Assembly: GCF_024172165.1 (NCBI RefSeq)
Contig: NZ_JAMZEB010000002.1
Location: forward strand, 6,345,501-6,409,500
Reading direction: 5' to 3'
DNA: 64,000 nt
DNA from: Nonomuraea thailandensis
GTDB lineage: Bacteria > Actinomycetota > Actinomycetes > Streptosporangiales > Streptosporangiaceae
The translations under genes and the position numbers were made by a program. The notes beneath the pieces were generated by a model that did not search any database, was not told where the DNA came from, and saw nothing but the letters and a program-made list of their open reading frames with translations. This document shows positions 1-6,841 of the stretch, in pieces. The stretch's first letter is position 1. Each line of letters starts with the position of its first letter.

Positions 1-1
1 C

Positions 2-700
2 GGGCGTGAGGCCAGGTGGTGGCTCGTGGGCGCGGCCTTCGCGATCGGCGGCACCGGCATCTGGACGATGCACTTCATCGCCATGCTCGGCTTCTCCGTG
101 AGCGGCCTGGCGATCAGGTACGACGTGCCGCTCACCGCCGCGTCCGCCTTCCTCGCCGTCGTGGTCGTGGGCATGGGGCTGTTCATGGCCGCCCACGGCG
201 GCGAGCGGCTGGGCTTCCTGGTCGGCGGCGGCGTCCTGACCGGGCTCGGCGTGGCCGGCATGCACTACCTGGGCATGGCGGCCATGAACATGTCCGCCCA
301 CGTCAGCTACGACCCGGTGGTCGTCACGCTGTCGGTGCTCATCGCGGTGGCGGCGGCCACGGTGGCGCTCTGGTTCACGCTGCGGGTCAGCGGGGCGCTC
401 AGGATCGGCGGGGCGGCGCTGCTCATGGGCGTGGCCGTCTCGGGCATGCACTACACCGGCATGTCCTCGATGTCGGTCTCGTCGCACGCGGAGATGACGG
501 CCGTGCCCGGCGCGCGGGCCATCGACTTCCTGCTGCCGCTCATCGTGGGCATCAGCGTGATCACGGTGGGGCTGCTGCTCACCGTCATCCTGTCGCCCTC
601 GGAGAAGGAGCTGCGCAGCGAGGCGGAGTACAGGGAGCGGCTGCGCGGACGCGACGAGGGCGCGCCGGAAGTCGATCTCTTCGGCACGCCCCGCAGTTGA
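2..700 (+). CDS. MHYT-domain integral membrane sensor protein (5' partial)
   Basis: The reading frame is open from the left edge, so the N-terminus lies outside the window. The visible part is almost entirely transmembrane helices and carries the family signature three times (MHFIAM, MHYLGM, MHYTGM). In MHYT proteins these Met/His residues near the outer membrane face are proposed to bind copper and sense a diatomic gas. After the last helix there is only a short charged cytoplasmic tail (about 35 residues) with no GGDEF, EAL or kinase domain, so this is a stand-alone sensor/membrane module. It converges on the phosphofructokinase gene. Family assignment is firm; ligand and output are unknown. 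Confidence 0.88.
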   Translation, partial: GREARWWLVGAAFAIGGTGIWTMHFIAMLGFSVSGLAIRYDVPLTAASAFLAVVVVGMGLFMAAHGGERLGFLVGGGVLTGLGVAGMHYLGMAAMNMSAHVSYDPVVVTLSVLIAVAAATVALWFTLRVSGALRIGGAALLMGVAVSGMHYTGMSSMSVSSHAEMTAVPGARAIDFLLPLIVGISVITVGLLLTVILSPSEKELRSEAEYRERLRGRDEGAPEVDLFGTPRS

Positions 701-711
701 GCCATGTGCCG

Positions 712-768
712 GGTACGGCTTGCGACGCGGGTGGTGGGCCGCCGACTTTCCGCGGCGCAAGCCGTACC
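712..768. repeat. 13-bp perfect inverted repeat between convergent genes
   Basis: GGTACGGCTTGCG at 712-724 is repeated in inverse orientation at 756-768, with a 31-base loop. It sits between the ends of the MHYT gene and the phosphofructokinase gene. A second small hairpin follows at 774-793 (GGGGTTG, six-base loop, CAACCCC). Neither has a U-tract. They could act as a bidirectional terminator or a cruciform; this is inference. Confidence 0.5.
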
Positions 769-840
769 TCGAGGGGGTTGTAGCGGCAACCCCGCTGACT
801 CGAAGGTACGGCCGCCCGCTTGCAAGCCGCTTTCAGCCGG

Positions 841-1866
841 TCATCCGAAGAACACCTCGGCCTCGGAGTAGCGCTCCACCGGCACGGTCTTCAGCTCGGC
901 CGTGGCCTCGTCGAGGCCGACCCGCACGATGTCGGTGCCGCGTAGCGCGACCATCTTGCCGTAGTCGCCCTCGTGGGCCGCGTCGATCGCCTGCAGCCCG
1001 AACCTGGTCGCCAGCACCCGGTCGTAGGCGGTGGGGGTGCCGCCGCGCTGGATGTGGCCGAGCACCGTGGTGCGGGCCTCCTTGCCGGTGCGCTTCTCGA
1101 TCTCCTTGGCCAGCACCTCGCCGACGCCGCCCAGGCGCACGTGGCCGAACGCGTCGAGGGTGCCCGTCTGCAGCTCCATCTGCCCCTCGATGGGGTGCGC
1201 GCCCTCGGCGACCACGATGATCGGCGAGTAACGGGTGCGGAAGCGGGACTCGACGTACTCGCAGACCCGGTCGATGTCGAACGGCTTCTCCGGGATGAGG
1301 ATGACGTTCGCGCCGCCGGCCATGCCCGCGTGCAGCGCGATCCAGCCCGCGTGCCGCCCCATGACCTCGCAGATCAGCGCCCGGTGGTGGGACTCCGCGG
1401 TGGTGTGCAGCCGGTCGATGGCCTCCATCGCGATGTTCACCGCGGTGTCGAAGCCGAAGGTGTAGTCGGTGCCCGACAGGTCGTTGTCGATGGTCTTGGG
1501 CACGCCCACGACGTTGACCTCGCGGTCGTAGAGCTGCTTGGCGACGCCGAGCGTGTCCTCCCCGCCGATGGCGATCAGGGCGTCCACGCCGGTGGCGGCC
1601 AGATTCTCCTTGATCCGGCCGACCCCGTTCTCGATCTTCATCGGGTTCGTCCTGGAGGAGCCCAGAATGGTGCCGCCGCGTGGCAGGATGCCGCGGACGG
1701 CCTGGATGTCCAGTGGCATCGTGTCGCCTTCGAGAGGGCCGCGCCAGCCGTCACGGAAGCCGACGAACTCATGGCCGTAAACGCTCACCCCCTTACGCAC
1801 CACTGCCCTGATCACGGCGTTGAGCCCGGGGCAGTCGCCGCCTCCGGTGAGCACTCCGATACGCAT
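841..1866 (-). CDS. pfp: 6-phosphofructokinase, predicted pyrophosphate-dependent
   Basis: 341-residue PfkA-family enzyme that phosphorylates fructose 6-phosphate in glycolysis. The start is the ATG giving MRIGVLTGGGDCPGLN, preceded by GGGAGGA; the upstream in-frame ATG lacks this. The phosphoryl-donor positions read G-G-E-D at 101-104 and P-K-T-I-D-N-D at 123-129, so residue 104 is Asp and 124 is Lys. In the family, Gly104/Gly124 go with ATP and Asp104/Lys124 with pyrophosphate, as in the Amycolatopsis methanolica PPi enzyme. Use of PPi here is therefore inferred from residues, not shown. The gene is divergent from glycerol kinase across a dre-like operator. Confidence 0.9.
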   Translation of the reverse strand: MRIGVLTGGGDCPGLNAVIRAVVRKGVSVYGHEFVGFRDGWRGPLEGDTMPLDIQAVRGILPRGGTILGSSRTNPMKIENGVGRIKENLAATGVDALIAIGGEDTLGVAKQLYDREVNVVGVPKTIDNDLSGTDYTFGFDTAVNIAMEAIDRLHTTAESHHRALICEVMGRHAGWIALHAGMAGGANVILIPEKPFDIDRVCEYVESRFRTRYSPIIVVAEGAHPIEGQMELQTGTLDAFGHVRLGGVGEVLAKEIEKRTGKEARTTVLGHIQRGGTPTAYDRVLATRFGLQAIDAAHEGDYGKMVALRGTDIVRVGLDEATAELKTVPVERYSEAEVFFG

Positions 1867-1940
1867 GGCGGGTTCCTCCCAGATAGGGGTCACGAACCAG
1901 ACCTTGATGTCAGACTCGCATTGTGCCCGGCATCACACGC

Positions 1941-1956
1941 AGTGGTCTAGACCAAA
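1941..1956. promoter_or_regulatory. DasR-type (dre-like) operator
   Basis: AGTGGTCTAGACCAAA contains the perfect 12-bp palindrome TGGTCTAGACCA and matches the streptomycete DasR responsive element (AGTGGTCTAGACCACT) at 14 of 16 positions. It lies midway between the divergent phosphofructokinase and glycerol kinase genes, 43 bases before the glpK start. DasR is the GntR-family N-acetylglucosamine regulator; control of these two genes is inferred from position. Confidence 0.65.
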
Positions 1957-1998
1957 CGCCAGCCCGAAAAACTAAACCCTCACCCCGGAGGAATTTTC

Positions 1999-3468
1999 AT
2001 GACTGTGCTCGCGATCGATGCCGGTACGACCGGGGTGACGGCGCTGCTCGTCACGGAGAACGGGCAGATCATCGCCAAGGGGTACGAGGAGTTCGCGCAG
2101 CACTTCCCCGAGCCCGGCCGGGTCGAGCACAACCCCGAGGACATCTGGCAGGCCACCCTGTCGGCCTGCGCCACCGCCCTGCGCGCAACCACCCAAACGC
2201 CGTCCTGCGTGGGCATCACCAACCAGCGCGAGACCGCCGTGTTGTGGGATCGCCGCACGCTGGCGGCGCCGCGGCGGGCGATCGTGTGGCAGGACCGCCG
2301 CACGGCCGGGCTGTGCGGGCGGCTGCGCGAGGCGGGGCACGAGCCGCGCGTGTCGGAGCTGACCGGGCTGCGCCTCGACCCCTATTTCACCGCCACCAAG
2401 CTCACCTGGCTGGCCGAGAACGACCCCCGCGTCTGGGAAGGGGTCGAATCCGGAAATGTGGCCATAGGGACTGTGGACTCGTACCTGATCGCCAGGCTGA
2501 CGGCGGGCGCGCGGCACGTCACCGACCCGTCCAACGCCTCCCGCACCCTGCTGTACGGGCTGGAGTCCGGCGCCTGGGAGCCGGAGCTCTGTGAGCTGTT
2601 CGGGGTGCCGGAGGCGGCCCTGCCGCGGATCGTGCCGAACCACGGGCCGATCGGGCGCACGGAGCCGTCGGCCTTCCTCGGGCTGGACGTGCCGATCAGC
2701 GGGGTCGCGGGCGACCAGCAGGCGGCGCTGTTCGGGCAGACCTGCTTCGACGTGGGCGACGTGAAGTGCACCTACGGCACGGGCTCGTTCGTGCTGACCA
2801 ACCTCGGCGGGGAGATCGTGCGCTCGGAGTCGGGGCTGCTGACCACGGTGGCCTGGCAGACGCCGTCGGGCGAGCGCACGTACGCGCTGGAGGGGTCGAT
2901 CTTCGTGACCGGGGCGGCGGTGCAGTGGCTGCGCGACGGGCTCGGGGTGATCGGGACGGCTCCGGAGTCGGAGGCCGTGGCGCGCACGGTGCCCGACAGC
3001 GGCGGGGTGGTGTTCGTGCCCGCGCTGACCGGCCTGGGGGCGCCGCACTGGGATCCGCAGGCGCGCGGGCTGATCACCGGCATCACCCGCGGCACGACGC
3101 GGGCGCACCTGGTCAGGGCCACGCTGGAGGCGATCGCGTTCGAGGTGCGGGACGTGGTCGAGTCGATGACCGGCGGGTCGGTCCCGGTGCTGAAGGCCGA
3201 CGGCGGGGCGAGCGCCAACGACCTGCTCATGCAGCTCCAGGCCGACCAGCTCGGCGCGGCGGTGGAGCGGCCGGCGATCCAGGAGACGACGGCGCTCGGG
3301 GCGGCGTTCCTGGCCGGGCTGGGGGCGGGCGTGTGGGGGTCGCTGAGCGAGCTGCGCAAGACCTGGCACCTGGACCGGCGCTTCGAGCCGGGCGAGCGCG
3401 ACGACGCCGCCTACGAGCGGTGGCGGGCGGCCGTCCGGCTCGCGACGGCGGGCGCTCAGGACTCCTGA
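1999..3468 (+). CDS. glpK: Glycerol kinase
   Basis: 489-residue FGGY-family kinase converting glycerol and ATP to glycerol 3-phosphate, close to the usual length (about 500). The N-terminus has the phosphate-binding motif AIDAGTTGVTALLV. Further family motifs are GITNQRE, VWQDRRT, CTYGTGSFVLTN and GLGAPHWDPQARG, and the C-terminal ATP-side segment is KADGGASANDLLMQLQAD. The GGAGGA ribosome site lies six bases before the ATG. No glpF or glpD lies beside it, so it is a single-gene unit divergent from the phosphofructokinase gene. Confidence 0.93.
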   Translation: MTVLAIDAGTTGVTALLVTENGQIIAKGYEEFAQHFPEPGRVEHNPEDIWQATLSACATALRATTQTPSCVGITNQRETAVLWDRRTLAAPRRAIVWQDRRTAGLCGRLREAGHEPRVSELTGLRLDPYFTATKLTWLAENDPRVWEGVESGNVAIGTVDSYLIARLTAGARHVTDPSNASRTLLYGLESGAWEPELCELFGVPEAALPRIVPNHGPIGRTEPSAFLGLDVPISGVAGDQQAALFGQTCFDVGDVKCTYGTGSFVLTNLGGEIVRSESGLLTTVAWQTPSGERTYALEGSIFVTGAAVQWLRDGLGVIGTAPESEAVARTVPDSGGVVFVPALTGLGAPHWDPQARGLITGITRGTTRAHLVRATLEAIAFEVRDVVESMTGGSVPVLKADGGASANDLLMQLQADQLGAAVERPAIQETTALGAAFLAGLGAGVWGSLSELRKTWHLDRRFEPGERDDAAYERWRAAVRLATAGAQDS

Positions 3469-3548
3469 ACGCCCGGCGTCCCGGCCCCTGACCCCTCGGC
3501 GTCGCGGACCTCTTGACCGCCGCCTTCACGGGGCCCCTGAGCTCGGCG

Positions 3549-4940
3549 TCACGGCACCCGGGCGGCCGGGCGCGGTGGCTGCGCGCCCGGCTCGGCGTGG
3601 CCCGCCGGGCCCTTGGCGAAGCGGGTGAGGAGGTTGAGCGTGGCCCGGCGGGTGAAGGCGGCGGCGGAGTCGGTGACGCCGTGGCCGCACCGCCGCCCGC
3701 GCAGCGCGCACACCCAGCGCATGGTCCCGGAGGCGAACACCCCGGCCCCGCTCGGCGCCGTGTAGTACGTGCTGTGCGTGACGCTGGCCCGCCCGCCGCA
3801 CGAGAACGGCGACTCGGCCAGCACCTGGACACCGGGCGGCGACCCCCGCGACACCTTGTCGGTCTCCACGCCGACCATCCCGGGGAAGCGCCGCCCCCGC
3901 GTCCCCGCGAAGATCCAGTGCCCCGGCCTGCTGACCCGGTAGACCCCCTCGGCCGGGAAGCAGTCGTACATCTGCCCGATCAGCGAGCTCTCCGGCTCCG
4001 ACTCCCGCCACAGCTCGCAGACCCGCTCCTTGTCGCACACGACCTGCCTGCCGCGCATGGCGATGCGCCAGTAGACGGCGTTGGCGCCGAGGAAGGCGAG
4101 GTTCGTGCCGCGGTCCCTGGCGCCGGTCACGGCCCTGCGCATGCCGGGCGACCAGTACTCGTCGTGGCCGAGCGAGATCACCGCGCGGGCGCCGTCCAGC
4201 GCGCCCGGCACGAGGTCCAGGTTCGTCAGGTACGCAAGCGGCACCCCGCTCTGCTCGGCCACGGCCAGCGCCTCCTCCTCGAAGTCCAGGAAGAGCCGGG
4301 CGCCGGTGCCGTCGTAGGGGCGGTCGAAGGTGACCGCCCGGGAGCGGTACCCGTACCCGCCGGGGCCCGTGTAGAGGCTGCGCCCGCCCCACAGGTTGTA
4401 CGCCTGCCAGGTGGTGACCGCGTTCACGATCACCACGCGACCGGCGGTGGAGGCCGAGCGCACGGTGATCGGGACGTAGCGCTGGGCGCCGGTGGAGGCG
4501 TCGAGCCTGACGAGGTAGGCGCCCTCGGGCCAGCCGGTGGTGTCCACGGTCAGCGACGGGGCCCAGTGGGCGGCGGTCACCGTGCCGTCCACGACCCGCG
4601 CCGCCCCCTGCCGCCTCCCCCGCACCGCCGCCGACTCCCACACCTTCGACGGGTTGGCGCCCATGCGGAAGGCGCGGGCGGAGAAGCGCGGCGCGGTCGT
4701 GGAGACGTGCAGCCGGAAGCGCTCTCCCGGCAGCACGCTCACCTCGTCGGCGTAGCCCTCGATCTCGTGCTCGGCGCCCTGCCGGGTGATCCGCCACGAC
4801 TCCTGCACGTCGGCGACGGAGGGCTTGGCGACCTCCCGCGTGACGGGCGGATCGGCCGATGGCCCGGCGGGCGGCTTGACGGCGGGCGCCTCGCCGCAGC
4901 CGGCGGCCAGCAGGGCGAGGGCGAGCAGGATCTTGCGCAC
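3549..4940 (-). CDS. Lipoprotein with N,N-dimethylformamidase beta-subunit-like C-terminal domain
   Basis: 463 residues starting at GTG. The first 15 residues form a lipoprotein signal peptide (LLALALLAAGC lipobox, Cys15), so the protein is probably anchored outside the membrane. The rest resembles the C-terminal region of the large subunit of N,N-dimethylformamidase, including ISLGHDEYWSPGMRR and the SLYTGPGGYGYRSR stretch. That family is widespread in actinobacteria as secreted proteins of unknown substrate; an amidase function cannot be assumed, and no small-subunit gene is adjacent. It converges with glpK. Its start is divergent from no gene: the next gene upstream is on the same strand. 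Confidence 0.75.
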   Translation of the reverse strand: MRKILLALALLAAGCGEAPAVKPPAGPSADPPVTREVAKPSVADVQESWRITRQGAEHEIEGYADEVSVLPGERFRLHVSTTAPRFSARAFRMGANPSKVWESAAVRGRRQGAARVVDGTVTAAHWAPSLTVDTTGWPEGAYLVRLDASTGAQRYVPITVRSASTAGRVVIVNAVTTWQAYNLWGGRSLYTGPGGYGYRSRAVTFDRPYDGTGARLFLDFEEEALAVAEQSGVPLAYLTNLDLVPGALDGARAVISLGHDEYWSPGMRRAVTGARDRGTNLAFLGANAVYWRIAMRGRQVVCDKERVCELWRESEPESSLIGQMYDCFPAEGVYRVSRPGHWIFAGTRGRRFPGMVGVETDKVSRGSPPGVQVLAESPFSCGGRASVTHSTYYTAPSGAGVFASGTMRWVCALRGRRCGHGVTDSAAAFTRRATLNLLTRFAKGPAGHAEPGAQPPRPAARVP

Positions 4941-4992
4941 GTGCCCATGGTCGGGACCGGACGCCCCGGCGGGACCCGACTTGGCGAACTCC

Positions 4993-5898
4993 TTACATGA
5001 TCAGCACGCAGGCCGGGCTTTGCACCTCGTACGACTCCCCGTCCGGCACCGGCACGCCGTCCTCGAGGCGGAAGGAGGTGACCGTGTCGGAGTACTGGTT
5101 CGCCACGTACATGCGCTCGCCGTCGATGGCGAAGTGCCTGGGCCAGTCGCCGCCGGAGGGCACCTCCGCCACCGGTGACAGGTCGGCGGCGAGCAGCACG
5201 GAGATCGTGTTCGGGCCGCGGTTGCCGACGTAGACCAGGTCTCCGTGGAGCTGCAGGTGGGAGGGGGCGTTCCCGCCCTCGTGGCGGGAGGCGCGGACGA
5301 CCGTGCGGTGCTCGCCCTCGATCAGGGTGACGGTGCCGTCGAGCTCCCCCGCCACGTACAGGCGCGAGCCCGCGAAGGCGAAGTGCCGCGGGCCGGTGCC
5401 TGGGGCCAGGGTGATCGGCTCCAGCGGGGTGCCGTCGTGGCGGTAGCGGCGGATCTCGTCGGTGCCGAGGTCGGAGACGTGCAGCAGGCCGTCGTGGAAG
5501 ACGGCCTGGTGGGCGTGCGGGCCCTCCTGGCGCCGGGCGTCCGGGCCCGAGCCCGTGTGGCGCAGCACGATCGGCTCCCCCGCGAACGCGCCCCGCTCGT
5601 CCAGCCGGTAGAGGGTGGCGGTGCCGTCGCCGTAGTTGGCCGCCGCGAGCAGGCCGCCCTCGGGATCGACGGCGACGTGGCAGGGGCTGTGGCCCTCGCT
5701 GGGGCGCTCGTCCAGCGGGGCGAGCTCCGCTCCCTGGGCCTGGTACGCGGTGAGCCAGCCGCGTTCGAGCTCGCCCACGGCGTACAGCACCGGCAGCGAG
5801 GGGTGGGCGGCCAGGAACGAGGGGGACGTCACCCTGGTGAGGTCCCCCCCGATGGTGACGATGCCGGGGCCGTATCCGCCTATGCGCACGTGCTTCAC
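4993..5898 (-). CDS. Lactonase-family beta-propeller protein
   Basis: 301 residues of the 6-phosphogluconolactonase/3-carboxymuconate cyclase-like seven-bladed propeller family (YbhE type). Visible blade motifs include HVAVDPEGGLLAAANYGDGT, PRHFAFAGSRLYVAGELDGT and PRHFAIDGERMYVANQYSDT. The start is GTG at 5898, preceded by AGGAGGAT seven bases upstream; earlier in-frame ATGs run into the divergent MarR gene. No signal peptide, so cytosolic. Many members are only lactonase-like, so the substrate is open. Divergent from the MarR-GNAT gene with only 25 bases between starts, suggesting shared control. Confidence 0.8.
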   Translation of the reverse strand: MKHVRIGGYGPGIVTIGGDLTRVTSPSFLAAHPSLPVLYAVGELERGWLTAYQAQGAELAPLDERPSEGHSPCHVAVDPEGGLLAAANYGDGTATLYRLDERGAFAGEPIVLRHTGSGPDARRQEGPHAHQAVFHDGLLHVSDLGTDEIRRYRHDGTPLEPITLAPGTGPRHFAFAGSRLYVAGELDGTVTLIEGEHRTVVRASRHEGGNAPSHLQLHGDLVYVGNRGPNTISVLLAADLSPVAEVPSGGDWPRHFAIDGERMYVANQYSDTVTSFRLEDGVPVPDGESYEVQSPACVLIM

Positions 5899-5923
5899 AG
5901 CGGGGATCCTCCTATGGTTGACT

Positions 5924-6841
5924 ATGGCAATGAGTTCGTTGACAGAAGCAAGAGTCTCTGAGGTCAGAGCCTTCAACCGGTTCTATACGAAGGTGATCGG
6001 CGCGCTCCAGGCGGGGATGCTCGACTCGCCGTACTCGCTGACCGAGGTCAGGGTGCTGTTCGAGCTCGCGCACGCCGAGCGCATGGAGACCGGCGAGCTG
6101 CGCGGGCTGCTCGGCCTGGACGCGGGCTACCTCAGCCGGATCCTGGCCCGCTTCGAGGGCGACGGACTGGTCACCCGCGAGCGCTCGGCGGCCGACGCGC
6201 GCAAGCAGCTCGTCGGGCTCACCCCGGCGGGGGCCGACGTGTTCGCGGCGCTCGACCGGCGCTCGTCGGAGGAGATCGCGGCGCTGCTGGGCGGCCTGCC
6301 GGAGGCTGACCAGGAGCGGCTGGTCGCCGGCATGGCCGCGATCAGGCGGCTGCTGGGCGGTGGGAAGGCGGGCGCGCCGTACGTGATCAGGCCGCCGCGC
6401 ACCGGCGACCTGGGCTGGGTCGTCTACCGGCACGGCGCGCTCTACAGCGCCGAGTACGGCTGGGGCACCGAGTTCGAGCAGCTCGTCGCCAGGATCGTGA
6501 GCGACCTCGACTTCTCGCGCGACGCCGGATGGATCGCCGAGGTGGACGGGGAGCGGGCCGGATGCGTGTTCTGCGTGCGGCAGGACGACACGACGGCCAA
6601 GCTGCGGATGCTGCTCGTCGAGCCGTCCGCCCGCGGGCTGGGCATCGGGCGGCGGCTCGTGGACGAGTGCCTGCGGCACGCGCGGGCCGAGGGGTTCAAG
6701 CGGATCGAGTTGTGGACCCGCGACTCCCTGACCAGCGCGCGGCGCATCTACCAGGCGGCCGGGTTCGAGCTGGACTCGCAGGAGAAGGGGATGGAGAACG
6801 GCGTCGAGGTCACCGAGCAGATGTGGTCGCGCGAGCTCTAG
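5924..6841 (+). CDS. MarR-family regulator fused to GNAT acetyltransferase
   Basis: About 305 residues. Residues 1-145 form a MarR winged helix (GELRGLLGLDAGYLSRILARFEGDGLV is the recognition region). Residues 155-305 form a GNAT domain with the acetyl-CoA motif RGLGIGRRLVDE and the terminal IYQAAGF. MarR-GNAT fusions are a recurrent actinobacterial architecture; the acetylated substrate is unknown. ATGs at 5924 and 5930 are both possible; neither has a clear ribosome site, and GTTGAC repeats flank the start. The 3' end overlaps the convergent MMPL gene by about 30 bases. Confidence 0.85.
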   Translation: MAMSSLTEARVSEVRAFNRFYTKVIGALQAGMLDSPYSLTEVRVLFELAHAERMETGELRGLLGLDAGYLSRILARFEGDGLVTRERSAADARKQLVGLTPAGADVFAALDRRSSEEIAALLGGLPEADQERLVAGMAAIRRLLGGGKAGAPYVIRPPRTGDLGWVVYRHGALYSAEYGWGTEFEQLVARIVSDLDFSRDAGWIAEVDGERAGCVFCVRQDDTTAKLRMLLVEPSARGLGIGRRLVDECLRHARAEGFKRIELWTRDSLTSARRIYQAAGFELDSQEKGMENGVEVTEQMWSREL

